Program-made: the position numbers and the translations under genes
NCBI GenBank assembly: GCA_021464525.1
Contig: JADRCO010000718.1
Location: forward strand, 1 to 27,679
From: Rhizophagus sp. LPA8_4_AMF
Taxonomy: Eukaryota > Glomeromycota > Glomeromycetes > Glomerales > Glomeraceae
Length of the DNA: 27,679 nucleotides
Direction of reading: 5' to 3'
The notes under the pieces: model-generated
Databases searched by the model: none
Told to the model about the DNA's origin: nothing
What the model saw: only the letters and a program-made list of their open reading frames with translations
In this document: piece after piece, positions 1 through 9,914 of the stretch
Position numbering within the stretch: the first letter of the stretch is position 1
How the letters are laid out: each line of letters begins with the position of its first letter

Positions 1-2053
1 TTTTTTGTAATCTTTTTTTTAATTTAAAATAAAAAAAAAAAAAAAAAAAAATTGATATTCTTTGGGATCTACCCCCGTTCTATGTAAATCTTTACACACA
101 CAATGATTAAAATTATTGAATTGGTAATTTAAAGACCAATTAAAAGAAAAAACAATAATAATTTAAATTATTTGATAACTTTTGTTTACTTTTTATTTAC
201 TACTTAATATTTTTAAAAGAAGGTTATGAGTATTACAAAATAAACTTTTAATATTACGCCTTGACAATATGTACAAAAAAAAAATAACGGGTTCATCATT
301 TTAGAATTAAAAAAAAAAAAAAATTTTTTTTTTATTATTTATTTGTAAAAATAAATATAAATAAATAAATAAAATGGAAAAAAAAATTATATTCTAAAAA
401 AAAATAAAAATAAAAATAAAAATAAAAATAAAAATATTTTTTTTTTTTTGTAAGTGGAAAAATAGGGGAAAAATAAAATATTTTTATTTTGTATGAAAAA
501 AAAATAATAATAAATATAAAAGTAAATGATTTGTTTTTTAATTTAAGAAAAATTTTAAAACTTTATAATAATTTGTTAAATTGAAATTATAAAAAGTATT
601 AAATATAAACTATAATTTTATGCTTAATTAATTAAAAGAATTTTTAGTCAGATCAACAAATCAACAAAATATTTTTACTTACATGATCGGCGAAAATAAA
701 ATGATTAAAGTATAATAGATATATATATATATATATTAACTCGTGATATTTTCGTGTAGCAATATCTTATTTTGCACCAATTAAATCATTTCTTAAATGA
801 AGAAATAAATTTTGTTGTAAGCAATTTAAAATAATTTAAATTAAATAATAATTATTATTTAAATTATTAATATTTATTTGTTTGCTTTTTGCCTTATTTT
901 GTGATACAATAAAGAAAAATCAGGGTCAACGTGAGAAAATGTTACACAATAAGAAAAAAAAATGTTTATTTCGCGAAGAATAAAAAAAAAAAAAATTTTT
1001 TTTTTTTTTTTTTTTAGATAAGAAAAAAAAAAAAAAAAAATTTTTTTTCCCGAAAAAAAAAAAAAAAAAAAATTTTTTTTTTTTTTTTTTTGAGACTAGC
1101 GAATAAGAATTTAAATTGAACCAATGGGATTAAAGATTTTCTGATTTTCGGATATAAATCATCACTTCCGCTTTCCTGGAAAGTTTGTAATTAGTCCGAC
1201 ATTGCCCCAGAAAAAACAATAAAAATAACATTACTAAGAAATCAAAAAGGTAATTTTTTTAAAATTTTTATTTTTAAAAAATAACTAAAAAAAAAATAAA
1301 TTATTAATGTGATCCAATGATGCGATTTTCCGCATCACAAAAAGTTAAAGTAACTAACTCTGATATTCTAAATACTTTTTTTAGGTAAATGATTACTTTT
1401 TTTTTTTGATCTTAATAGATCGAATCAGGAAATGACCAGATCCGAAACTCTCACATGAACCCAAGAAATACTTCAAAACTTAAAAGTTCCAATTATTACA
1501 ATTGTTTATTCATTGTTTTTGTCCTACTTTCCTATTTCCAAATTCGTTTTTTTTTTTGTAAAAAGTGTTTGGTTCAAAATGGTTACACGATTAAGGTTAT
1601 ACTTGTACTAGAAAAAAAATTTTGTTTCCTATTTATGTGTTCTTTACAAAACGCCCTAAAAAAGTTATTCTTTAACTTTAAATTATTTTTCGTTTTTTTT
1701 TTTAAACTTGCTACTGGTCCTCATTCTTTAGCCAGTCTATATCCTTATTATTGTTTAATCCCTCCTTTAGGTTGAAAAGCTCTTCTCGTGGAGTTTTTTA
1801 CCGGTCCTTATAATTTCTATTCGGTTTTATTTTATACGAAATTTATATATATATATATATAATATATATATATATAAATTTTCATAATTTTTTTTTTCAA
1901 AATAATATAAAAAAAATATATATATATAAAAAAAAATAAAATAAAAATAAAAAATAAACAAAAAAAAAAATTTTTTTAATAATATTTTTCTTTTTTCTTT
2001 TATTTATTTAATAATTCTTTCCTTTGTTCTTTTTTTTTAAAAACAAAAAAGTC
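1..2053. other. Low-complexity AT-rich 5' flank, no convincing gene
   Basis: This stretch consists mostly of A and T homopolymers. It holds a TAAAAA microsatellite at about 396-436, TA microsatellites near 719-736 and 1846-1876, and three stacked A(n)T(n) blocks at 968-1091. An open frame at 1455-1775 is rich in Phe, Leu and Lys from T/A runs and has no domain signal, so I do not call it. The last 70 bases before 2054 are a T/C-rich leader, which resembles the pyrimidine-rich leader ahead of the gene at 27367 and probably carries the transcription start of the zinc-cluster gene. Confidence 0.6.
968..1091. repeat. Three stacked A(n)T(n) self-complementary blocks
   Basis: Three successive runs of A (about 14-20) each pass directly into a run of T (8 or more). 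They are separated by short spacers such as AGATAAG and CCCG. Each block is a perfect palindrome over its core and could extrude as a hairpin. Similar single blocks occur near 309-334 and 21786-21806. Homopolymer lengths in such tracts are often wrong in assemblies, so exact lengths should not be trusted. Confidence 0.7.
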
Positions 2054-3034
2054 ATGAATCGAACAAAGGTGACCGTCGCTTGTCAAGCCTGCCAGAAAAA
2101 GAAAGTCAAATGTACAGGTAGCGCACCTTGTACAACATGCTCAAGAAGTGGCCACAAGTGCATTTTCTCCAATAATGCAAAAAAGCGAGGTCCACGAAAC
2201 GGTAACGTGGAGGTCATTCGAACGTCGGCTCATAGATTGAGTTGCGTTTTACAGAAACATCCTGACTTACGCGATCAAATAAGTCAGATGTTAGAAAGTA
2301 ATGGGAATAATGAGAATAATAATAAACATTCTCGTCAATCCGGAAAAAGTGGATTATACCCTTATTTGGTACCCAAAAAACCTGATGTTCTCATTAAACC
2401 GCAACGTTGTCAAGATCATGAGGATCATCAATCTCCTTTCTTCTGTAAACCTATGCCAGTCTATCCCTCGAACATGCGGAGGGATCTACCTTCTAAAAGA
2501 TCAGATATTAATGGATACACTCAAACGGCCCCACTCACGTCGCATAATATAAGTGAAGTAATAACTTCTGCTGCTAAAAACACATCAATTAAAGATCTGA
2601 CGTTACCTCCCCCGTATTCTCAGTCTTCTATGAGAAAAGGAATGTCAATGTCAGTTTATAGTTCTTCCCTGGGAACTCAATTACTACTTCCTGCACCTGA
2701 TCTAGGAATAGGAATGGATTTCTTACAGAAATCCCTAATTTCTTCATTGAAAAAAAGTAAAGATGAGGATTCTTTGGATCATGTATCAACAGATGGATCC
2801 TTTAACGTGAAAGAAGAAAAGGATTCTGTTACCAACATGAAGATTTCTTTGCCCTCTCCACCTTCATATATATCATCTCCAACTTCGAGTTACTGCCCTC
2901 CTACTCCAACTTCTTCAAGTTCACCTCCTTTATCTCCTAGATCTTATACCGCAAAAAGATCTTCGATTCATCTGTTGTCCAAGCCCGCACCTTGGCATAA
3001 TGATTTTATGGAAATCGATAGTTCCTCCTATTAA
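2054..3034 (+). CDS. Zn2Cys6 (Gal4-type) zinc-cluster transcription factor
   Basis: This single-exon ORF encodes 326 residues from the ATG at 2054. The frame is open ten codons further upstream, but that part is translated poly-T and has no ATG. Near the N-terminus sits a complete binuclear zinc cluster, C10-x2-C13-x6-C20-x5-C26-x2-C29-x6-C36, with basic residues KKKVK between C13 and C20, then a basic linker containing KKRGPRNG. This fold binds CGG-type half sites in DNA, so the protein should act in the nucleus as a regulator. Residues 37 onward are low complexity, ending in a Ser/Pro-rich tail with many SP and TP sites that could be phosphorylated. I see no coiled coil and no room for the middle homology domain of larger Gal4-family members, so it is compact for the family. 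Target genes are unknown. The domain call is secure; a specific name is not justified. Confidence 0.93.
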   Translation: MNRTKVTVACQACQKKKVKCTGSAPCTTCSRSGHKCIFSNNAKKRGPRNGNVEVIRTSAHRLSCVLQKHPDLRDQISQMLESNGNNENNNKHSRQSGKSGLYPYLVPKKPDVLIKPQRCQDHEDHQSPFFCKPMPVYPSNMRRDLPSKRSDINGYTQTAPLTSHNISEVITSAAKNTSIKDLTLPPPYSQSSMRKGMSMSVYSSSLGTQLLLPAPDLGIGMDFLQKSLISSLKKSKDEDSLDHVSTDGSFNVKEEKDSVTNMKISLPSPPSYISSPTSSYCPPTPTSSSSPPLSPRSYTAKRSSIHLLSKPAPWHNDFMEIDSSSY

Positions 3035-4608
3035 GAAAAGAAAAATTCGATTATATGACGGGTTTTGTGGGGATATGTTATCTATCATGATAACATAAAT
3101 ATTATTAATTCTATAGTAGATTTTTTTTCAAATATGGTTAAAAAAAAAAAAAAGAATCGTTTTAATATTTTAATGGTGTCATTCATATTGACATGGCATG
3201 ACATGACAAAATTAATTTAAGGTAATTTAATTTTCACACGCACAAAAATTTTTATTAAGTTAAAATTTTTTTTTTTTTTTTGAAAGAAAAAAGAAAGAAA
3301 GCATAAGTTTAAAAGTGTGGGGATTAATATAAAAAAATTCCAAGATTTTTTTTATTATTTTTTTTTATTCTAAGAATTAGCAATCTATCTTTTTGCATAA
3401 GTTATATATTTGTTTCTTTATTAAAAAGAATCAATATTTTGTTAATATATTTTTTTTTTTTATTATTATTAAAAAAAAAATTTAAATAAAAAAAATTAAG
3501 TTGTTAAGAATAAAAAAGATACTGCGTCATTTATATACTGCGCCACGCGCATTAATTTCTCCATTATTTTCGTTGCCATTTTTGTTAATAATGTTTTTTA
3601 TTTAAAAAAAAATTCTTTTTATTTAATATTCAGACTCGGCACCGAAAATATAATAAATTATTAACAACAATCTTTTTGTTTTCACTCAATATTTCGATAT
3701 AACATACTACAATTACTACGTACATTATTATGTATATATATAAATTCATAATAAACAATAACAGATAGCCAAAATATTATCTCAACTGCGCCAGAAAGAT
3801 AAAGTGACGTTTATCTTTCAAAAAAAATATTTAAACATTATGTTTAAATGCATTGCATATTATTATTTGATTTCATACAATTATTAACTAGCATGAAGAT
3901 AAGGCTCATGATCTCATTGGCATACGGAACTCGGATAAAAGTATAAATAAATGAAAATATGCTGTTTGTTACAAATGAATATCGAAGAATGTTAAGACTA
4001 AATATGCATTACAATAATCTTTTCTATATTATGTTGTCTTTGTGTACTTTTGTTTGGATTTTCATTTGAAATATTTCCAATGCTACAACATTTAGGGTAA
4101 TTATGTGTTACAAAGAAATCACCACATTTTTTTTTTTTTTAAACGAAGTTTCCATTTTAGCGAAATCATTTGGAATTAAAATTATACCGGATCTGATGCT
4201 TTCAACAAATAAGATCTTTTTTTTTTTTTGGAAGTTTTTTTTCTAAATTTCTCTTTTCCCTTCATTTCATTTGACGCTTTGTTTCCAAATGATGTAAAAT
4301 ATAGTAATTTCATTATAAAATTTCTTATCACCAAAATAATCCTCTTTAAGAATTTCTATTTATCAGGATTTCTTTTATAGTGTACAAATGTTACAAATTT
4401 AGAAGCTCAAATTGTAAATGAAAGAAAATTTATAAAAATCGCCAGTTTAATTTATTTTTTCTCTCGCTAATTTACTATTTTTCAAAGAGATTGGCCATAT
4501 TCAATTTCTATATTAAAGACCTTATTAAGCTGCGTAAAAAAAAAAAGAATTTCACAAATAAAAATAAGAGAATACATACTAAGAAAACATATCTAATATA
4601 AACTTACA
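3035..4608. other. Intergenic region with several hairpins
   Basis: This is the 3' flank of the zinc-cluster gene and the upstream region of the membrane-protein gene. I see no coding frame of note. It holds an 8-bp stem at 3075-3096 (ATGTTATC, loop TATCAT) just past the first gene's stop, which may lie in the 3' UTR. Two adjacent hairpins lie at 3794-3819 and 3829-3849. The sequence just before 4609 is purine-rich with no obvious TATA box. Confidence 0.5.
3794..3849. repeat. Pair of adjacent perfect hairpins
   Basis: The first hairpin has 10-bp arms, GAAAGATAAA at 3794-3803 and TTTATCTTTC at 3810-3819, around the loop GTGACG. Nine bases later, ATTTAAACAT at 3829-3838 pairs with ATGTTTAAAT at 3840-3849 around a single base. 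Both stems are perfect. They lie about 760 bp upstream of the membrane-protein start, outside any coding frame I can see. Confidence 0.6.
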
Positions 4609-5726
4609 ATGGAAGAGAAAATAAGCCCAGAAGGGTCGGAACAAGATTTTAGTAAGTCAATTTTATGAAAGAAACATATTTATTTATTTATAAGAAAACA
4701 TTTCGTTTCAACATCTTTTTTTAGTTGAATTTGCGAAAAAGAAGTACATAGAGTTAAGTATTGTTGGATCACTTTTTGCGTTCGCAATATTTGTTTACTT
4801 AAATGGACGATGTAATAATATTAAGGTATTAGATAGAGTATATTGAGAAGAACTTTTGCTACTTTTTTTTTTCTCGATTTCATAATTTATTTATTATCTT
4901 TATTAGGGAAATAATTTTGTATTGTTCAACTTTCTCTTTATATGTTATGACTTAGCATTTGATATAGCGTTTCTTGTAAAAAATGCGAAGGATGTTCCAG
5001 GATTATTTAGACCGGCGTAAGAAATAATAAAAAAGTTTCAACTATTTAAACTATTTAAATAATTTGATATATATTTATATATATATTTTTTATTAACTTT
5101 TGATACATAATTAATTATATAGGTTATTGATTTTAATAATATCAGGATCAATTAACCTAGCAATGAGCTTTGCAATAATTATTCATCAAAGAATTTGTAA
5201 TCCGGCATTTTCAAATTGGCTTAAAGAAAATAATAGATTTGCCGCTTTAATCACAATATTTTCGGCGGCGAATATACAAGCATTAAATATTATTTCATCA
5301 AATTATGGAGGAATGAACGTACTTCAAGCAAAATATTCTTCTAATGGACAAAGGGCTATTGCTTGGGGTGGAGTCTTAAATCTTGCTTTTCAAGATATAC
5401 CTCAATTGGTTATTTTGGTAAGTAATAATTGGTAGGACCAGCGTAGGGACATTTCAAATATCAGTATTTTTAATAGCCTTGTCTTTAAATAATACCTTTT
5501 TTTTTTATTTAATTAGGCAAAATATTGGATCAAAACGAAAGGATATGTATTTTTTCCTTTTATAAGTCTAATATTAAGTGTAATGATTTTATTTATTGAT
5601 TTCTTTGGAAGAATTTATGATGCTATCATTATTTCAAATGATGATGATGATGGAACAACACGTCGTATGAATAATCGTTCAAGTGATAGCTCTTATCAAT
5701 ACAGTATGCGAGTCGGAGCTCCTTAA
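4609..5726 (+). CDS. Five-exon gene for an orphan multi-pass membrane protein
   Basis: I reconstruct exons 4609-4651, 4725-4825, 4907-5016, 5123-5417 and 5517-5726. Every intron starts GT and ends AG (GTAAGT, GTATTA, GTAAGA and GTAAGT donors) and the reading frame is kept across all four joins, giving 252 residues. The start is the ATG at 4609, followed by a hydrophilic segment containing EEKISPEG. Hydrophobic stretches likely to span the membrane lie near residues 25-41, 52-72, 86-108, 122-142 (weaker), 160-183 and 192-215. A loop holds NPAFSNWLKENN, and a later segment reads LNLAFQDIPQLVILV. The C-terminal tail is hydrophilic, with an Asp run and Ser/Arg residues. From memory, similar N-P-x-F-x-x-W-L...DIPQ proteins form a large family of unknown function in arbuscular mycorrhizal fungi; I could not check this. 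No transporter or receptor motif is recognisable and the function is unknown. Confidence 0.85.
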
Positions 5727-7814
5727 AAATTCGTCACTGAAAACAACGGATATTGATAATATAATATAATATGTTTTTCTTTAATAAAATTAAAATTAAT
5801 AAAATGAAAACATATAAACATATAAGATGCCTTGGAAGAGTAATATATATTATTACGTATATGATGTAATCCTAATAATATAATCTTTTGCAGGGTGTTA
5901 TTCTCACAATGTATTTTTAAACCCCTTTAACTGTTTCAACCGTTTCATTCATTTAAAAATGGCAATAATATAAATACAAAGTAGTAATACTAAGCGGGAA
6001 GGATATTGATATTTTAGGTAGGTGACAATAAGTCGGTATCAGTATCTAAAATTTTTCCTATTGCACGAACAGTGTTTAAGTAATCATACCAGTAACACAC
6101 TTATTGGTATCGGTCCCTGCGGGGGTAACCAATATTTAAATATTTTTACCCCCTATTCCGAACAATTATAATGGAATTTATTTATTGGTGTTATTTTAAA
6201 TCTTATATAAATAAACAAGTTTCATTTGTGCTTTCCCTCTTGGCAATGGCGATCATATGATCTAAATTGAACATAAATAATAAATAAATATTATAAGCAA
6301 AAGCACCTTTCATAATTATTTTACCGGAAAAACGATTAAAAATAAACGTAAATGTTTATGATTAATTTACCGTGTATGTTGCGATTTTCATGATATTTAT
6401 TTACACTTAAACTCCTATTTTTTCCGTACCCCTCCCTATTTTTTGATTATCCGAGACTAAAATTCAATCGGATTATATTAGCATTTTTCCAAGTAGTACA
6501 AAAACTCAGTACCTGATCATTTAATATAACTCTCATGTATTTTTGCATTGTGACTTAGTTATTTTTTGTGTCATATTCTTTAAAGTGGGTACGAATAAGG
6601 AATACTGGGAAATTGTGAGTAAATATGTTTTATATACCGTACATACTAGTAACAAGGTTATTTATTATCTGTTATGCATTTATTGTTTTTTTTTTTTTTT
6701 TAAAAATTTTACCAATCTGCTGCGTTTTATGCTAACTTTGCACGACAAATTATTGAAATTTTATATAATTTTATCCGTTATTATTTATTTACACCTTTGA
6801 TTACGAACCAATAAAGGTTAGAAATAGATGTGAATTTATTATTAAGGTAGCGACTGCTAGTAGATTTCACATAATAGATTTGATTATCCTATCGGCATTA
6901 TATATATACCGATGGATTCTTTTTGTCCCGGTATCCATCGGTGTATACGTCATACACAATGAAATAATTCTTACGCATAAATCTTGTAGCTAGTATCTAT
7001 TATCAATTTTTATTATGGTTCTGTTATTAAATAATTGATCTGTGCACAGATTTATTGAATTAAAAATTATAAAAAATTAATATTGAAACAGAGGAATTCT
7101 AAATTTATGTTTGTAATTTGTTGCGCAATCTACAATTGCAAGTTACAATGGTGATTTATTAAATGATTTAATGCCACGACTGCACACGTGTGTATCACAC
7201 ATCATGCAGCTAGTTTATTCTTTGTTTAATTATAAATTTATATTAGTGATTCAATACTATTTTATTTATTGTACGCAGTCGCTCCACATGAGTCTTGACT
7301 AGTCGACGTTGAGAACTGTACCGATTAGGGTTATATAATTCTTATTTAAATCCAATTATATCTAAACAATTGTGATGGAATTCAGCAATATAAAATATTA
7401 ATAATAGGATAATGGGAACAATATATTATTAATTTGATCAGTTTATTTATTTTATTTTGAATAAATGAATGATAATTAGTACAAAAATGCCGAAAACATA
7501 TGAAGATAATGTTCACTACTTTTTTTTATCAATTATTTCATATCGCATGAGTATTTTTTTTACAAATAAAAAATTAAATTTTAAATTCCATAATTAAGCT
7601 GGATCAAACCTGATTCATGCGTTTTATTTTGGGAAGAAACTTGTATCATTAGTATCATTGGTGCCAGACAAGTTTATGATTTTAAAATGTGATTCTCATG
7701 AAAATTATATTTACCAATACAAGCTAAGACCTTTAAGATCGGAAAAAAGTTACTATAAAGATATAAGCTAAAAATTATTATATTATATAGTATAGATTTA
7801 CGTATATAGAACGT
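5727..7814. other. Intergenic region, palindromes only
   Basis: I see no convincing gene. The open frame at 6543-6800 is rich in Phe, Ile and Leu from T-runs and looks random. There is an 8-bp GGGGGTAA/TTACCCCC stem at 6121-6153 with a palindromic centre. A perfect 10-bp stem lies at 6908-6942, ACCGATGGAT pairing with ATCCATCGGT around a 15-nt loop. The palindrome CACACGTGTG, which contains an E-box core, lies at 7183-7192. Confidence 0.5.
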
Positions 7815-7923
7815 CCCATAAAATTTCTTTTGGGAAAAACTCCGATAAATGATCATTTTTCTAGTTATTATTCCGAAAAAAACTCCGACATATGATCAAT
7901 TTTCTAAAAAATTTTTTATAGGG
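7815..7923. mobile_element. Small inverted-repeat element, CCCTATAAAA family, copy 1
   Basis: This is about 109 bp with imperfect terminal inverted repeats: CCCATAAAATTTC at the left, and a right end whose complement reads CCCTATAAAAAATTTT. Inside are two direct repeats of the form ACTCCGAYAWATGATCAW followed by TTTTCTA. It has no coding capacity, as expected for a MITE-like or fold-back element moved by proteins encoded elsewhere. I see no clear target-site duplication. The same organisation recurs at 8679-8787, which is the main support for the call. Confidence 0.6.
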
Positions 7924-8339
7924 TATAACAATCGACATCATACAGTATCAGCTTCATAATTTTTTTCCGGTTTTACCATCGTTCGAAAGATCATTTATAA
8001 TTTTGATAATATAAATTAATTTTTTTCATTTTTTCTTCAAGTACATAAGCATCAGGCCTTTCTAATAGCCATCCCCCATTCCAAACAATATAGGTATTCA
8101 CTATTGTGAAAAGCCAATCTAATTGCTACTATATAAAAAAAAATTTTCTCTGTGATAATATAACTTCATTTGTTTAATACAAAAACTTTCAGGTATAATA
8201 TTATCGTAACTTAGAGCAGTGACATATATTAGCTAATTTTAAGCGTCTACCCCCCCACCCAGGTAAGATACTTGTGAAACCAATCACTTTTCTTTATACT
8301 GTAAAATGTAATATCATAAGAATTTGCGGGGCGCATTTA

Positions 8340-8965
8340 AATCTCATCAACTTATCGATAGTCATTTTACAGGCAGGATCATTTCACCTACAATTTGTTT
8401 CACCGATGGTCATTTACCGATAGGTTCATTGACGATTAAAATTTCATCGACTAAATACTAACTTTTTTATAATAAAAAAGATTCATTGATTATATTTTTG
8501 TATTTTTCTTCAATATTAATTATTCAATATTATTTCATAATATGATAATAAACGCTAAATATAAAATATTTAATTTATTCAAACATTTAACGTAGAATTT
8601 CATATAATAATACTGTTTATAAACACTAAATTCTCATATGTTTTTTATACTAAATAAAAAAAAAATACTTAATGTATCTTCATAAAAAATTTTTTGGAAA
8701 AACTCCCGATAAATGATCATTTTTCTAGTTTTTATTCAAAAAAAACTCCGACATATGATCAATTTTCTAAGAAAAAATTTTATAGGGAGGGATATTTAAC
8801 ATGTTTAACATATAATATGAATAAATAATCTTAACATTAAAAATTAGTTATATAAAAAAAAAATATCAGTTTAGTATTTTGTGAAGTTCAAGTAAAGGGG
8901 AAATGATATTAGGTTAAACGATTTACCGGTAAATTGATTGTCGGTGAATCCGAAATTTGCATACT
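8340..8965. repeat. Fold-back-like region with degenerate inverted arms
   Basis: The left arm (about 8340-8460) contains repeated words such as TTCACCGATGGTCATTTACC and CATCGATAG-like segments. The right arm (about 8915-8960), read on the other strand, contains TTCACCGACAATCAATTTAC and a CCGGTAAAT segment. The arms are imperfect inverted relatives flanking AT-rich DNA that holds the element at 8679-8787. This suggests an older fold-back or TIR element that received a later insertion. Boundaries are approximate, and the match comes from eye alignment of diverged words. Confidence 0.35.
8679..8787. mobile_element. Small inverted-repeat element, CCCTATAAAA family, copy 2
   Basis: It is near-identical in layout to the element at 7815-7923. 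The left end reads TTCATAAAAAATTTTTTGG, followed by the two internal ATGATCAW direct repeats, and the right end is AAAAAATTTTATAGGG. The left terminal CCC has been lost or mutated. The two copies share most of about 100 bp in the same orientation. It lies inside a fold-back-like region at 8340-8965, so it may be a nested insertion. Confidence 0.6.
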
Positions 8966-9016
8966 CTCCCTGCTAATATGTCATTGCCATTACGAATGTT
9001 GGCGTATGACATACAT

Positions 9017-9114
9017 CCCTGTAAAAAATTTTATCCGTTATTTCTGTAAAACTCCGTAAAAATGAGCCTTTTACGAAAAAGAATATAAAAAATGAATCGG
9101 TTTTTTTTACAGGG
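9017..9114. mobile_element. Small inverted-repeat element, CCCTGTAAAA variant, copy 3
   Basis: This is a 98-bp element beginning CCCTGTAAAAAATTTT and ending TTTTTTTTACAGGG, with near-perfect terminal inverted repeats. CAT flanks it on both sides (9014-9016 and 9115-9117), a possible 3-bp target duplication. The interior has diverged from the other two copies but keeps an ACTCCGTAAAAATGA-like word. A solitary end of the same type, CCCTGTAAAAAAACTC, lies at 10411. The sharp ends and possible duplication make this the best-defined member. Confidence 0.6.
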
Positions 9115-9370
9115 CATCAATTACTATACCAAAAAAATAAAATAAAATAAAACGTAATTTGAGTCAATGTTATCATCGTAAATGATTTCAACTAGACTAA
9201 TCAACTGTGCGTTCGTTTTATGGTCATTCACCTAAAAATTTTATTGAATACAATAGTTAATAATACATTTAACAATTTCTTCGTATATACATAATAAAAT
9301 GAAATGCTAAAGAATAACAAAAATCAATGAAATTATCCAATTGATTATTTTACTTGTTTTTGTAACGGAA

Positions 9371-9563
9371 AATTTTGAATTCTGGTTATTTCAAATCTAA
9401 AAATTAGACTTATTTATTTGAGGAAACTAATCAAGTGACTACGAAATAAATTTGAATAAAAGTGAGTATATTGTGGCGCGTAGAATGAGACGATTGTAGC
9501 TAAAAATTGCGTAGTTGAAGTGAGTTGAAAGACTTGAAGTAGCATCATATTAATTATTTGAAG
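9371..9563 (-). pseudogene. Decayed partial copy of the Asn/Gln-rich ORF at 11042-11551
   Basis: The plus-strand text of this interval aligns by eye with 11138-11334. Shared words include TATTTCAAATCTAAA, TTATTTATTTGAGGAAA, TATTGTGGC(A/G)CGTAG and TTGCGTAGTTGAAGT, in the same order and spacing. Insertions, deletions and substitutions break the reading frame throughout, so it cannot encode the protein. It corresponds to the C-terminal half of the ORF. The two copies lie about 1.8 kb apart in the same orientation, consistent with an old segmental duplication. Confidence 0.7.
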
Positions 9564-9619
9564 TCAAAAAAAAGTCGAGAAGAACAAATAGATTTCAAAA
9601 TCCATCCTGGTTTTATACA

Positions 9620-9747
9620 TACCATATTTTGCGGTTAGTAAGCTCCCCACCCCTGGCCAGAATTATGACGGTTTGGCCAGAATTATGAGGATCTTGGCTG
9701 GCATTAAGTTCAAAAAAGGGGGTGCTTATATACCGCAAAATACGGTA
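9620..9747. mobile_element. Small TIR element of the TACCRTATTTTGCGG family
   Basis: This 128-bp element begins TACCATATTTTGCGG and ends CCGCAAAATACGGTA, with the terminal inverted repeat continuing inward (GTTAGTAAGC against GTGCTTATATA). The outermost TA may be a duplicated target, as in Tc1/mariner-type insertions. Inside, CCAGAATTATGA occurs twice, and a third related word reads GGCTGGCATTAAG. A diverged sister copy with the same architecture is at 26679-26814. It has no coding capacity, so it is non-autonomous. Confidence 0.72.
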
Positions 9748-9758
9748 ATGTAAAAATT

Positions 9759-9914
9759 TACAAGTCCAAATCGTATGTACAGTATACATCACCTTTGCCT
9801 CAAGAGATTTCTCCTGTTTCTTATAACAAGCGTGTCACCACCCTACACGCGAAAGTCATTTCTCTATGCTATAAATGCGGCATAATCGGTCCGCCTGCGC
9901 CTCCTCTATCATGA
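9759..9914 (+). other. Possible coding remnant with a CxxC pair
   Basis: An uninterrupted frame of 51 codons ends at the TGA at 9912. It has no start codon of its own and runs out of the adjacent TIR element. Its composition is unlike the surroundings: GC-richer, with balanced residues including a PLPQEISPVSYNKR segment and then LCYKCGIIGP, where two Cys are spaced like the start of a zinc knuckle. I recognise no family. It could be an exon fragment left by a duplication or a chance open frame. Confidence 0.25.

Noticed and set aside
1455..1775. 106-codon plus-strand open frame upstream of the zinc-cluster gene
   Set aside because: Composition is dominated by Phe, Leu and Lys from T and A runs, with no domain, no intron signals and no support from neighbouring structure.
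2301..2552. Open frame inside the zinc-cluster gene
   Set aside because: It is an alternative frame of a confidently assigned coding region.
6543..6800. 85-codon plus-strand frame
   Set aside because: Hydrophobic residues come from T-rich sequence; there is no start context, motif or repeat support.
7674..7856. 60-codon minus-strand frame
   Set aside because: It overlaps the small inverted-repeat element at 7815-7923 and has an AT-driven composition.
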